Part shown: piece after piece, positions 1-7,298 of the stretch
Position numbering within the stretch: position 1 is the stretch's first letter
Layout: each line of letters opens with the position of its first letter
Assembly: GCA_029288485.1 (NCBI GenBank)
Contig: JARIHC010000006.1
Span: forward strand, 62,001-126,000
Direction of reading: 5' to 3'
Length of the DNA: 64,000 bases
Origin: Candidatus Saccharimonadota bacterium
Lineage (GTDB): Bacteria; Patescibacteriota; Saccharimonadia; Saccharimonadales; UBA4665
Made by a program: the position numbers and the translations under genes
Notes under the pieces: model-generated
Seen by the model: the letters and a program-made list of their open reading frames with translations, nothing else
Database searches by the model: none
Told to the model about the DNA's origin: nothing

Positions 1-336
1 ACTAATCAGAATTTTGCCGTTACCGCCCAATTAACCCTCACAAGCGCGCAGCAGGAGCTCCTTACGTATATGCAGAAGAATGGTAAAAAAGTAAAAACTA
101 AGACGCTGGGCCTAAAAATTAATACTATGACCGATCAACAATTGACCGCGGCGGCAACAAACAGCACCTACGACGCAACCTTTAAACAAATAATGCAGAC
201 ACAGCTAACTGATTATCAGACCGCAATAAAGCAGGCTTACCAACAGACCGCAGGAGCCAAGGGCCGGAAATTGCTAAACGACGACTACAAAGCTTCCCAG
301 CTTCTGCTCACCCAGCTTAACTCGCCGTCCAGTTAA
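1..336 (+). CDS. C-terminal part of a helical protein, possibly DUF4142-like (5' truncated by window edge)
   Basis: Frame 1 is open from the first base to a TAA at 334-336, so the gene starts before the window. The visible 111 residues are rich in Ala, Gln, Lys and Thr, without Cys or a membrane segment. A pattern near the end (YDATFKQIMQTQLTDYQTAI) recalls the conserved second half of DUF4142 proteins, small secreted helical bundles of unknown role; this is a weak resemblance, not a firm assignment. The stop overlaps the stop of the convergent downstream gene by three bases. Function unknown. Confidence 0.55.
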   Translation, partial: TNQNFAVTAQLTLTSAQQELLTYMQKNGKKVKTKTLGLKINTMTDQQLTAAATNSTYDATFKQIMQTQLTDYQTAIKQAYQQTAGAKGRKLLNDDYKASQLLLTQLNSPSS

Positions 337-653
337 CTCTCAGCCACCAGTAGGTAGCTATGACGGATCAGATCCTGCACCTCCGGCCACTTAAGCTGGC
401 CGGTTAACACGAGTGTATTCCAATGCTTTTTATTCAAGTGATAACCAGGCATAACCTCTTCGTACTTTTCCCTTAGAGTCAGGTTAAGTTTGGGGTCGCC
501 TTTTAGGCTGAGTCTAACTGGCTGCTTGCCTTCGCTGATTAAAGCGAACATTTTATCGCCAGCTTTATAGACAGCTACACCCTCGCCAAATGGATAATCC
601 AGCCGAGCGTTCGGCATACTTAAGATATATTCTTCGACAGTTTTATGGTCCAT
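333..653 (-). CDS. MmcQ/YjbR family protein
   Basis: A 106-residue protein of the MmcQ/YjbR (DUF419) family, small cytoplasmic proteins with a CyaY-like fold sometimes described as DNA-binding. Family marks are the early aromatic/Pro stretch (LDYPFGEG), the central FALI and LSLKGDP strands, and the C-terminal KHWNTLVL followed by LIRHSYLLV, which is the best conserved signature. The length is that of a complete family member. It is a single gene, convergent with the partial gene at the window start. The biological role of the family is poorly defined. Confidence 0.88.
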   Translation of the reverse strand: MDHKTVEEYILSMPNARLDYPFGEGVAVYKAGDKMFALISEGKQPVRLSLKGDPKLNLTLREKYEEVMPGYHLNKKHWNTLVLTGQLKWPEVQDLIRHSYLLVAES

Positions 654-705
654 AGCTATCCATATTACTATAACTCGCTAACGTTAAGTATTTATAAAAA
701 TCTTA

Positions 706-772
706 TTGCAATAAATAAAAGTAAGTTGTATACTAGATAATCTAAACGGACAGTTTTGGTGGAGTTCTGTCC
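706..772 (+). promoter_or_regulatory. Promoter and leader hairpin of the polysaccharide deacetylase
   Basis: A -35 TTGCAA (706-711) and -10 TATACT (729-734) are 17 bases apart. The leader then holds an inverted repeat, GGACAG at 748-753 and CTGTCC at 767-772, with a 13-base loop. The start codon follows at 791 after a CGGAG-type ribosome site. The hairpin has no T-run, so it is more likely a stability or translation element than a terminator. Confidence 0.6.
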
Positions 773-790
773 TGAATAAACGGAGTTTTT

Positions 791-3013
791 ATGAAGTTCT
801 TCCAAGGTTTACGAGTCACTATTATGGCAACCATCGCCTTTGCGTTAATCGCCGTACCTATTCAGCCCTCGTCACAATCCAGCATCAAGATATCGCCAGC
901 TTTTCAGACCGCTGCCAAGAAAACCACAACCAACTCCGCATCTAATAAAAGTTCCGCCAAAACCCCTAAAGCTTCTAAGACTCCTAAAGTAACCGCACCG
1001 ACAATTAGTATCACAAGCCCTTCTAACAAAGCGAAGGTAGCCGGTTCGCAAACTATTACCGCAAATGTTGCCGATAAAAATGGCACTATTGCTAATGTCC
1101 AATATAAATTGGATGGTGTTAACTTAGGCTCTGCTGTTACTGCTACGCCATATAGTTTCACGTGGGACACCACTTCTACCACCAACGCCAGCCATAAGTT
1201 AACCGCTGTGGCAACCAATACCGCCGGCATGGCTACAACCTCAAAGGCTGTCACCGTGACCGTCAATAATCCAGTTGTAGATCCTAATCCGCCAATCACT
1301 GTTCCAACTACTCCGCCGACAAATACCAGCCTATCACCGTCCGGCCGCATTTCGTTTACTTTTGACGACGGCTTGGCCAGCACCTATAACTATGCTGCAC
1401 CTACTTTAGCTAAGTACGGCCTAACCGGGACTGATTACGTTATAACCAGTTGCGTCGATATGGTAACAGCACCGAATACTTGCCACGCCAATGGTGATAC
1501 CACCTATATGACATGGCAGCAGATAGAAAGTCTGCAAAACGCTGGATGGGAAATTGGTTCGCATACTGCTGACCACCCTTGTTTAGCCAGCAATGCTAGC
1601 ACCGATCCAGACGATTGTCCGCAAACTTCTCTCACAAAAGCTCAGGTTGACCAGGAGCTGGCTGGCAGTCAAGCGGCACTGGCTGCTCATGGTATTAACG
1701 CCACTGACATTTCTACTCCTTACGGCGACTACAATAACAGCTCCTTGGCCGAGATCGCCAAATATTACGCTACTCAGCGTGGTTTCGCCGATCAGAATAC
1801 TAATGTTTGGGGTTACACCAACGATTACATCATCAACGACTACCATGTCGAAGGTACAACCACAGTCGCCCAAGTTGAAGCAAAGATCGACACCGCTATA
1901 GCCAATAATCAGTGGTTAGTGCTGACTTTCCATGACGTCTTCCCGAACGCCAGTACCGATCCCGACGACTATCAGTGGGACGTAACCAAACTTGATCAAA
2001 TCGCTGCCTACGTAAAGGCTAAACAAGATGCCGGCCAGTTAAGTTCCATCCACGTCAATCAGGGCGTTACAAAAAGCGATACCAACCTCTTACAAAACGC
2101 TAGCTTCAACAATGGGATTGCTGACGGCTGGACAACTGACGCGCCAAGCAATATTACCCTCGACACCAATAATAACGGCAGTTACCCCGACCCAGCCAAC
2201 TCCGTTAAACTTACCAGCTTGTCTTCTGGCGAGGGACACCTATTCTCGCAACACGTGGCGGTCTCTCCAGGCACTACCTACATGATTAAAAGCTTCTTGA
2301 ACGTCCAGACTATTAGCAGCGGGTCAGTCGGCTTCTACGTTGATGAATACGATGCTAACGGAAACTGGATCTCCGGCCAGTACCTAAAGGCCGAACCCAG
2401 TGCCTTCGTAGAAGAAATGAGCTTCCTCTACAAGCCAAGTTCAGCCAATGTCGCCAGCGCAAGCTTGCAGATTATCGTCGGCGGTAGTGGTATCAATGCT
2501 TATATTGACAACGTTCAGTGGTTCCCAACAGGCATTACGCCCACCCCGCCACCTCCGCCCACAAACCTCGTGGCAAACGGCGCCTTTGACAGCGGCCTAA
2601 GCAACTGGACAACTGACGCGCCAGCTAACGTAACGTCCGACAGCGCTGGCAACGGCGGCCCAAACAACCCAACTAACTCAGTTAAGATGGTGGCTGGCAC
2701 AAACGGCAACATTCATCTGTTTTCGCCCAAGATCAGCGTAGACTCTGCCAAGAAGTACAACCTCACCTGCTACCTAAACCTAAAAGCTATTAACAGCGGT
2801 GTAGTTGGTTTCTATATCGACGAATACGACGCCAACGGCAACTGGATCTCCGGACAATATAAGACCGATACTAATGTTGTTGGCGCTAAGGATATAAGTT
2901 TTAGCTACACTCCAAGTTCAGCAAACGTTAAATCTGCGAGCTTGCAGATTATCGTCACTAGTAATTCCGGCATCACGGCTTACGTGGACGATATCCGTTG
3001 GTACCAAAACTAG
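791..3013 (+). CDS. Secreted polysaccharide deacetylase with Ig-like and two carbohydrate-binding modules
   Basis: A 740-residue exported enzyme of the NodB/CE4 family, expected to remove N-acetyl groups from a surface polymer (peptidoglycan, chitin-like or poly-GlcNAc). Order: signal sequence (1-29), Ser/Thr/Lys-rich linker, an Ig-like domain (about 67-160), Pro-rich linker, catalytic domain from about 187. Visible catalytic marks are TFDDG at 190-194 (base Asp and metal Asp), HTADH with metal His 258 and 262, STPYGDY, and LTFHD with His381. The C-terminus holds two copies of a beta-sandwich module of about 150 residues (about 435-585 and 605-740), each ending in a VDEYDANGNWISGQY-like stretch, resembling CBM4/9. 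Neighbouring sortase and GT2 synthase suggest a surface-polymer module. The exact substrate cannot be read from sequence. Confidence 0.92.
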   Translation: MKFFQGLRVTIMATIAFALIAVPIQPSSQSSIKISPAFQTAAKKTTTNSASNKSSAKTPKASKTPKVTAPTISITSPSNKAKVAGSQTITANVADKNGTIANVQYKLDGVNLGSAVTATPYSFTWDTTSTTNASHKLTAVATNTAGMATTSKAVTVTVNNPVVDPNPPITVPTTPPTNTSLSPSGRISFTFDDGLASTYNYAAPTLAKYGLTGTDYVITSCVDMVTAPNTCHANGDTTYMTWQQIESLQNAGWEIGSHTADHPCLASNASTDPDDCPQTSLTKAQVDQELAGSQAALAAHGINATDISTPYGDYNNSSLAEIAKYYATQRGFADQNTNVWGYTNDYIINDYHVEGTTTVAQVEAKIDTAIANNQWLVLTFHDVFPNASTDPDDYQWDVTKLDQIAAYVKAKQDAGQLSSIHVNQGVTKSDTNLLQNASFNNGIADGWTTDAPSNITLDTNNNGSYPDPANSVKLTSLSSGEGHLFSQHVAVSPGTTYMIKSFLNVQTISSGSVGFYVDEYDANGNWISGQYLKAEPSAFVEEMSFLYKPSSANVASASLQIIVGGSGINAYIDNVQWFPTGITPTPPPPPTNLVANGAFDSGLSNWTTDAPANVTSDSAGNGGPNNPTNSVKMVAGTNGNIHLFSPKISVDSAKKYNLTCYLNLKAINSGVVGFYIDEYDANGNWISGQYKTDTNVVGAKDISFSYTPSSANVKSASLQIIVTSNSGITAYVDDIRWYQN

Positions 3014-3043
3014 ACGCCTCTATCGACACTAAATAAAGTAATT

Positions 3044-3076
3044 AAGCAGTCTGAAACAGGCTGCTTTTTTATTTTT
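3044..3076 (+). terminator. Rho-independent terminator of the deacetylase gene
   Basis: AAGCAG/CTGCTT arms (3044-3049 and 3061-3066) enclose a CTGAAACAG inner hairpin and run into a T-rich tail. It lies 30 bases behind the stop codon. Confidence 0.85.
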
Positions 3077-3083
3077 CGTTGAA

Positions 3084-3175
3084 AATATTTAATAATCGAT
3101 TTCCAAATTAAAGGTTTAGCACAATAACACGACCCCTGGAATTATTAAATTTCCCTATCAATATTTAATAATCGA
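3084..3175. repeat. Two direct copies of a 16-base AT-rich motif upstream of the LPNTG gene
   Basis: The identical 16-mer AATATTTAATAATCGA occurs at 3084-3099 and 3160-3175, 76 bases apart and just upstream of the promoter at 3188. The position suits a binding site pair for a regulator, but no regulator is identified. Apart from these copies and a few AT-rich bases I see no gene in 3077-3187. Confidence 0.6.
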
Positions 3176-3187
3176 GTGATAATATTC

Positions 3188-3216
3188 TTTACAAATTGTC
3201 ATTTTTTTTATAAAAT
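3188..3216 (+). promoter_or_regulatory. Promoter of the LPNTG-protein gene
   Basis: TTTACA (3188-3193) and TAAAAT (3211-3216) are separated by 17 bases. The predicted start near 3223 gives a leader of roughly 98 bases, unusually long for this genome. Confidence 0.7.
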
Positions 3217-3225
3217 AAGGATTAA

Positions 3226-3298
3226 GAGAATCTTGGTCTCCAGAGGGTATGCCTGCAACACGTGAACAGGCGTGCCCTTTTTTAGACCCCGAATTCTC
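3226..3298 (+). promoter_or_regulatory. Nested structured 5' leader RNA with terminator-like core
   Basis: Three helices are nested. The outer is GAGAAT (3226-3231) with ATTCTC (3293-3298). The middle is GGTCT (3235-3239) with AGACC (3284-3288). The core is GGGTATGCCTG (3245-3255) with CAGGCGTGCCC (3267-3277), 11 pairs including two G-U. The core is followed directly by six T residues, so it resembles a terminator, yet the outer helices close around the T-run. The small LPNTG gene starts 22 bases later with a GGAGG site. No known riboswitch class was recognised; a conditional element is an inference. Confidence 0.55.
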
Positions 3299-3320
3299 GT
3301 AAGTTAATGGAGGACGTACT

Positions 3321-3506
3321 ATGTACGGAGGCAAAGGAGGCGGCGCAGCATCAGCAGCTACTACTGCTACAGGTGTTGTTGTACTGCCAAATACAGGAGG
3401 CAACGAACTTTTAATGGTTGCTTCTATCGTGAGCATAACAGTTGGTGGAGCTGTATTGCTGTCAGGCTTGATCCGCTTAGCAGCTAAGCGGGCTTACCAA
3501 GCCTAA
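3321..3506 (+). CDS. Tiny LPXTG-type sortase substrate without signal peptide
   Basis: A 61-residue protein made almost only of a sorting signal: a Gly/Ala/Thr-rich head of about 20 residues, LPNTG at 22-26, a hydrophobic helix at about 29-50 and a basic tail (RLAAKRAYQA). This is the standard sortase substrate layout of motif, membrane helix and positive charges. No N-terminal signal peptide is present, so membrane insertion would depend on the C-terminal helix alone. The start is ATG at 3321 with GGAGG upstream. It has its own promoter and terminator and lies directly before the sortase gene. It may be a filler anchor, a coat peptide or a pilus-like subunit; which one is unknown. Confidence 0.82.
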   Translation: MYGGKGGGAASAATTATGVVVLPNTGGNELLMVASIVSITVGGAVLLSGLIRLAAKRAYQA

Positions 3507-3522
3507 AACTTTTAAAACAAAG

Positions 3523-3563
3523 GGAGGGGATGAGGCGCCATCGGCGTCCGTCTCCTCCTTTTT
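3523..3563 (+). terminator. Strong terminator between the LPNTG gene and the sortase
   Basis: GGAGGGGATGAGGCGCC (3523-3539) pairs with GGCGTCCGTCTCCTCC (3543-3558) over sixteen pairs with one bulge and a three-base loop, followed by TTTTTGTTT. It ends the LPNTG transcript so that sortase expression needs read-through. Confidence 0.88.
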
Positions 3564-3580
3564 GTTTGGTGGAGGTTGTT

Positions 3581-4171
3581 TTGAAACTAAATCTTAAGCA
3601 CCAGGGCCTCAGGTTCTACTTCTTAATTGGTCTGTTTTTTATGCTGGCCGGCCTGCTGCTTGGTTCGCCGCACTTTATCCAACAGTTGCACCAAAGCAAT
3701 TCCCAGCCGGTTTTCGCGGCTGGTATAACTCAAGGAAATGGTGCTCAAAAAGCCACTATCAGTGGTACGCCTGCGCATATCTCTATACCGGCCGTTAACA
3801 TCTCTGTGGACGTAGAACCGGGTTATTACAACAAATCATCCCAAACCTGGACGCTCAGTCTTAATAAGGCTGAATACGCCACTGTTACGCCGCCTGCTAA
3901 CAATGGCGGAGGCAACACCTTTATATACGGCCATAACCGCTGGGAAGTGTTTTACAGGCTGCTAAAGGCCCAGAATGGCGATGAGGCTATCGTCACCACC
4001 ACTAATCACCACACATTCGTTTACAAAATGGTGGGCCGGCACGACACTAACCCGCACGATGATTCCCTGTTCCACTACCAAGGCCCACCTATTTTGACTC
4101 TGCAGACTTGTTCCGGCCTATGGTATCAGAACCGCAGCTTATTCGTATTTAACCTCGTGAAGGCATCTTAA
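3581..4171 (+). CDS. Sortase (membrane-anchored transpeptidase)
   Basis: A class of cysteine transpeptidase that cleaves LPXTG-like signals and joins the protein to the cell wall. From the chosen TTG start the protein is 196 residues: a membrane anchor at about 12-30, an IPAVNIS strand typical of sortase entry, FIYGHN with catalytic His118, LQTCSG with Cys177 and NRSLFVF with Arg185. The start is placed at TTG 3581 because GGAGG lies at 3571-3575. An upstream in-frame ATG at 3530 falls inside the terminator stem and has no ribosome site. The adjacent LPNTG peptide is the likely substrate, and the GT2 gene follows 8 bases later. Confidence 0.9.
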   Translation: MKLNLKHQGLRFYFLIGLFFMLAGLLLGSPHFIQQLHQSNSQPVFAAGITQGNGAQKATISGTPAHISIPAVNISVDVEPGYYNKSSQTWTLSLNKAEYATVTPPANNGGGNTFIYGHNRWEVFYRLLKAQNGDEAIVTTTNHHTFVYKMVGRHDTNPHDDSLFHYQGPPILTLQTCSGLWYQNRSLFVFNLVKAS

Positions 4172-4179
4172 GGCTAGAT

Positions 4180-5460
4180 ATGCTGATCACTTTCCTCTTC
4201 TACCTTTTCATTACCATAAGTGTAATTGATGTTATCCATCTTGGGATGTATCTGGTGGGAGCTAATTATTACGACATCCGCCAATTCAAACGCCGAGCAG
4301 CGGCCAGGAAACGCAATCACCATGCTATCAGGCCGTTAGTAAGCGTGTTAATTCCTGCCCATAATGAGGAACTTGGCATAATTCGTTGTTTAGATTCCGT
4401 GCGTCGTAACACTTATCGTAAGCTGGAAATCATAGTCGTCGATGACGCTTCAACCGACAATACGCGTCAATTAGTGCGCGAATACATTAAAAAACATCCT
4501 AAACGCGGCATTCGATTAATGTACAAACGAAAAAATGTTGGTAAAGCCGAAGCGTTAAACCATGTACTGCGCCGCGGCGCAAAAGGTGACCTGATAATGA
4601 CATTAGATGCTGACTCTGTGTTGCACAAAAAAGCTGTTACTAACGCCGTTGAGTACTTTGAAGATCCCAAAGTGGTTGGGGTAGCCGCCAACGTACGCAT
4701 TATGGACAGCTTAACTATTCTTGGCTTGCTCCAAAAATTTGAACACATGATCGGGTATCGTTCTAAGAAATTCTTCGCTGTCACTAATAGTGAATACATT
4801 GTTGGTGGTGTGGCTTCCACTTACCGACGTGAAATTATCAAAAAAGTTGGTTATTACGACCATGATACCACCACTGAAGACATTGGGCTTAGCTTAAAAG
4901 TAGTGGCGGAGGGGAATAAGGAAAACCGTATTATGTACGCTGCCGACGTATTAGCGATGACCGAAGGTGTACAAACCTTCAAGGCTTTACTTCGCCAGCG
5001 TTACCGCTGGAAACTTGGCGGCCTGCAAAACCTCATCAAGCATAACGACCTAGTAGCAAATACCGATCGCCGTTATAGCCGCATGTTAACTTTCTATCGC
5101 TTGCCCATGGCATTTTTCGGTGAATTAATGCTACTGCTTGAACCTCTGGCAATAGCTTACGTCATTTACGTCTGTTGGATGCTGGCTACCCCATCGATGA
5201 TAGTTGGTGCCTATATGACCATTACCTTTTATTTGCTCCTTAATCTATGGCCCGATGAGCATATGACCACCAGCAAAAAGATCCGCATGAGTTTGCTTAC
5301 GCCAATTATGTACTTCGTGTTTTATCTAATGAACATTGTCCAGTTAGTGGCTATCCTGCGCTGCTTGGTTAACCACCAGCAAGCCTTGGGCAAAACCCAG
5401 GTTAGCAGCAGCTGGGTATCGCCAAAACGCCGCGGTGAAACCCAAGTTCAATTCTCTTAG
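4180..5460 (+). CDS. Processive family 2 glycosyltransferase (IcaA/PgaC/hyaluronan-synthase-like)
   Basis: A 426-residue membrane enzyme that polymerises a nucleotide sugar and passes the chain outwards. It has an N-terminal membrane helix (3-27), a GT-A domain with LIPAHNEE, VVDDAST (DD at 88-89), DAD at 143-145, TED at 232-234 and QRYRW at 273-277, and C-terminal membrane helices from about 300 to 400. The Q-x-x-R-W motif marks processive beta-glycan synthases such as those for poly-GlcNAc, hyaluronan or cellulose. It is close to the sortase and shares the locus with the deacetylase, recalling synthase/deacetylase pairs of poly-GlcNAc systems. The polymer is not determined by sequence. Confidence 0.88.
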   Translation: MLITFLFYLFITISVIDVIHLGMYLVGANYYDIRQFKRRAAARKRNHHAIRPLVSVLIPAHNEELGIIRCLDSVRRNTYRKLEIIVVDDASTDNTRQLVREYIKKHPKRGIRLMYKRKNVGKAEALNHVLRRGAKGDLIMTLDADSVLHKKAVTNAVEYFEDPKVVGVAANVRIMDSLTILGLLQKFEHMIGYRSKKFFAVTNSEYIVGGVASTYRREIIKKVGYYDHDTTTEDIGLSLKVVAEGNKENRIMYAADVLAMTEGVQTFKALLRQRYRWKLGGLQNLIKHNDLVANTDRRYSRMLTFYRLPMAFFGELMLLLEPLAIAYVIYVCWMLATPSMIVGAYMTITFYLLLNLWPDEHMTTSKKIRMSLLTPIMYFVFYLMNIVQLVAILRCLVNHQQALGKTQVSSSWVSPKRRGETQVQFS

Positions 5461-6017
5461 TCTTCTTGACCCTTAAACCACTCCAGATAGTGCTGAAGCT
5501 CAGCGATGCTGGCTTGAATGTCATCGAACGCTCTATGCACCTCTTTTTTCTCGAATTTTACGCCGTAAGCGCCCTGCATAAAGACTTTCCAGGCGGACAC
5601 ATCTAGCATCCGGTAGTGCAGCTTTAGGTCCAGCTGCGGCCACCAACTTTTAATAAACAACCGGTCGTTATGAATACTATTGCCTGCCAGCACTGCCGGC
5701 TCTGAACCGAATTGTTGCTCAACAAGCTCAATTAGCTCCTTCTCTACCTGTGCCGGGGGCTTACCGCTATCCATTTTCTTTACAAATTCATCGCGGTTTT
5801 CCGGAAAATCTTTCCACCAGATGTTCTTTTGCATCCGCTCAACCACCGTTTGTTTGTCCTGCTTAACTATTGCTTCATAGCTGGCTAGCGTTTTGAATTT
5901 AAAATCCGTTATTTCTGCTGCAATCTCTATGATCACGTCCTTTTCCGGGTCCAGTCCGGTCATTTCTAGATCCACCCAGAGTAACTTCGTAGGTACCGCG
6001 TTTTTATCAATCATCAC
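5457..6017 (-). CDS. orn: Oligoribonuclease (DEDDh 3'-5' exonuclease)
   Basis: A 186-residue cytoplasmic enzyme that degrades two- to five-nucleotide RNA and pGpG. Family marks are LLWVDLEMTGLDPEKD near the N-terminus with the first acidic pair, IIEIAAEITD, AGNSIHNDRLF with the next Asp, and HRAFDDI with the last His/Asp pair. The length equals that of standard Orn. It is convergent with the GT2 gene and their ends overlap by four bases; its start is close to a divergent regulator gene. Presence of Orn is common in reduced genomes that must recycle nanoRNA. Confidence 0.95.
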   Translation of the reverse strand: MMIDKNAVPTKLLWVDLEMTGLDPEKDVIIEIAAEITDFKFKTLASYEAIVKQDKQTVVERMQKNIWWKDFPENRDEFVKKMDSGKPPAQVEKELIELVEQQFGSEPAVLAGNSIHNDRLFIKSWWPQLDLKLHYRMLDVSAWKVFMQGAYGVKFEKKEVHRAFDDIQASIAELQHYLEWFKGQED

Positions 6018-6051
6018 CGATATTATACAAGAGTCTGATAATAATTTTTGG

Positions 6052-6057
6052 TATACT
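6052..6057 (+). promoter_or_regulatory. Extended -10 box of the HxlR gene (leaderless start likely)
   Basis: TATACT with a TTGG just before it lies nine bases before the ATG at 6067. The predicted transcript would start within a few bases of the start codon. Confidence 0.5.
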
Positions 6058-6066
6058 TTTTATAGT

Positions 6067-6402
6067 ATGAGATCTCTCACCTTAGATAAGCCGTTAGAAC
6101 CGCAAACCGGTTGCATAGCGTCGGCTATGCAAGTAGTCGGCGGTAAGTGGACAGCTTTAATTTTGCGTGATCTGTTCGCCGGACCCAAACGTTTTTGCGA
6201 ACTCGAAAAGTCCGTCGGCAAAATCAACCCTAGGACTTTAAGCCAACGCCTAGACGACTTGGCAAAGTACGGCATTATTAGCAAAAAAAGCTTTGCCGAA
6301 GTACCGCCGCGGACAGAATACAGCTTAACCAAGAAAGGCGAAGATTTACTGCCTATCCTCAAGCAGATGGCCGCTTGGGGTGAAAAATACGGTAGCTGCT
6401 AA
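6067..6402 (+). CDS. HxlR family winged-helix transcriptional regulator
   Basis: A 111-residue DNA-binding protein. The HxlR pattern is clear: CIASAMQVVGGKWTALILRDL (recognised in pieces around residues 16-36), RFCELEKSVGKINPRTLSQRLDDL with the recognition helix, then PRTEYSLTKKGEDLLPIL as the wing and end helix. A single Cys near the N-terminus (Cys16) fits redox- or electrophile-sensing members. The ATG at 6067 is preferred over a longer upstream frame because the promoter -10 lies at 6052-6057 and the family begins here. It is convergent with msrB, overlapping by four bases, which loosely suggests an oxidative theme. Confidence 0.9.
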   Translation: MRSLTLDKPLEPQTGCIASAMQVVGGKWTALILRDLFAGPKRFCELEKSVGKINPRTLSQRLDDLAKYGIISKKSFAEVPPRTEYSLTKKGEDLLPILKQMAAWGEKYGSC

Positions 6403-6788
6403 GCGCTTTTCTTCTCTTTAAAATCGAGTGCTGCAGAGTTGATGCAAAAACGCATACCTGTCGGTTGCTGAGGAGCATCGTTGAACACATGACCCAGATG
6501 GCTGCCGCAATTAGCGCATGTTACTTCTACCCGTCGCATGCCATGACTGGCATCCTCCGCTAGTTTAACCGCCTCGGTGTTAGCTACATCATAAAAACTC
6601 GGCCAGCCGCTGCCGCTGTCAAACTTAGTATCGCTTTTGAACACTACCTGGCCGCAAGCCGCGCAGGTGTAATCCCCGGTTTTATCATTATGGAGTAATT
6701 TGCCGCTAAACGGCGCCTCAGTACCCTTTTCTCTCATGATTCGGTACTGCTCTGACGTTAGTTTGTTTTTCCACTTATCATCAGCCAT
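6399..6788 (-). CDS. msrB: Peptide-methionine (R)-S-oxide reductase
   Basis: A 129-residue enzyme that repairs the R epimer of methionine sulfoxide in proteins. Structural zinc is held by CAAC (Cys42, Cys45) and CANC (Cys91, Cys94). The core motif SGSGWPSF is at about 58-65, GHVFNDAP at about 99-106, and the catalytic Cys115 sits in MRFCINSAAL. Full length for the family, no signal peptide, so cytoplasmic. It follows the MscL-like gene at a 36-base distance on the same strand and may be the last gene of that transcript. Confidence 0.96.
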   Translation of the reverse strand: MADDKWKNKLTSEQYRIMREKGTEAPFSGKLLHNDKTGDYTCAACGQVVFKSDTKFDSGSGWPSFYDVANTEAVKLAEDASHGMRRVEVTCANCGSHLGHVFNDAPQQPTGMRFCINSAALDFKEKKSA

Positions 6789-6824
6789 AAGCCCATTATA
6801 CCCTCTTAAAAACAGTCAGTTTAG

Positions 6825-7283
6825 TTATTTCTTGGTTTTAGGCTTGCCTAGTTTATCGAGCTGAAAAATCTTGATAACTAGGTAAATTACGATCAGGACG
6901 AACAGAAAGTCTATCGCCGCGGAGGCTAGATCGCCCCAGGCAAAGTTGGCGGCCCGGCTGCGAAAGTGCAGCGTAAAAGTCCGCGTACTAAGGGCGTTGC
7001 CAAAAAGCAGTTTCGTTAGCGGGTCAATAAAGCCGGCCACTAGTTGCTTAACTAAGCCCTGTACTTGCTGGGCTACTACAAAACCTATCGCCAAGGTAAC
7101 TACGGTATACTCACGCAAAAAATCAGTAAAGCCGCCTACTGGATTAACCTCTTGGACTACCTTCTTGGTAGTACTGGGTTTAGGCTTGCGCTGGCTGCGC
7201 GGCTGCTCGAAACGGATAGGCGAACCGCTAGTGACGGCTGCTCGTCTGGTTTGAGGTTTAGCTTTTCGTTTTCTTTCTGCCAT
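6825..7283 (-). CDS. mscL: MscL-like large-conductance mechanosensitive channel
   Basis: A 152-residue membrane protein. After a basic, proline-containing N-terminal tail of about 45 residues come GGFTDFLREYTVVTLAIGFV (first helix with the Gly/Ala packing face) and a C-terminal helix of AIDFLFVLIVIYLVIKI, joined by a short loop, and a Lys-rich end. This two-helix plan with the FxxF amphipathic lead-in is that of MscL. The basic extension at the start is longer than in typical MscL (about 130-150 residues overall). It lies 15 bases after argS on the same strand. Expected role: emergency release of solutes at osmotic downshock. Confidence 0.78.
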   Translation of the reverse strand: MAERKRKAKPQTRRAAVTSGSPIRFEQPRSQRKPKPSTTKKVVQEVNPVGGFTDFLREYTVVTLAIGFVVAQQVQGLVKQLVAGFIDPLTKLLFGNALSTRTFTLHFRSRAANFAWGDLASAAIDFLFVLIVIYLVIKIFQLDKLGKPKTKK

Positions 7284-7298
7284 TACCCGGTCATTATA

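Noticed and set aside
3158-3436. Open frame of 92 codons on the minus strand
   Set aside because: It runs antisense through the promoter, the structured leader and the start of the LPNTG gene, and its composition is not protein-like.
3530-3580. Longer sortase start at ATG 3530
   Set aside because: The ATG lies in a paired terminator stem and has no ribosome site, while TTG 3581 has GGAGG at proper distance.
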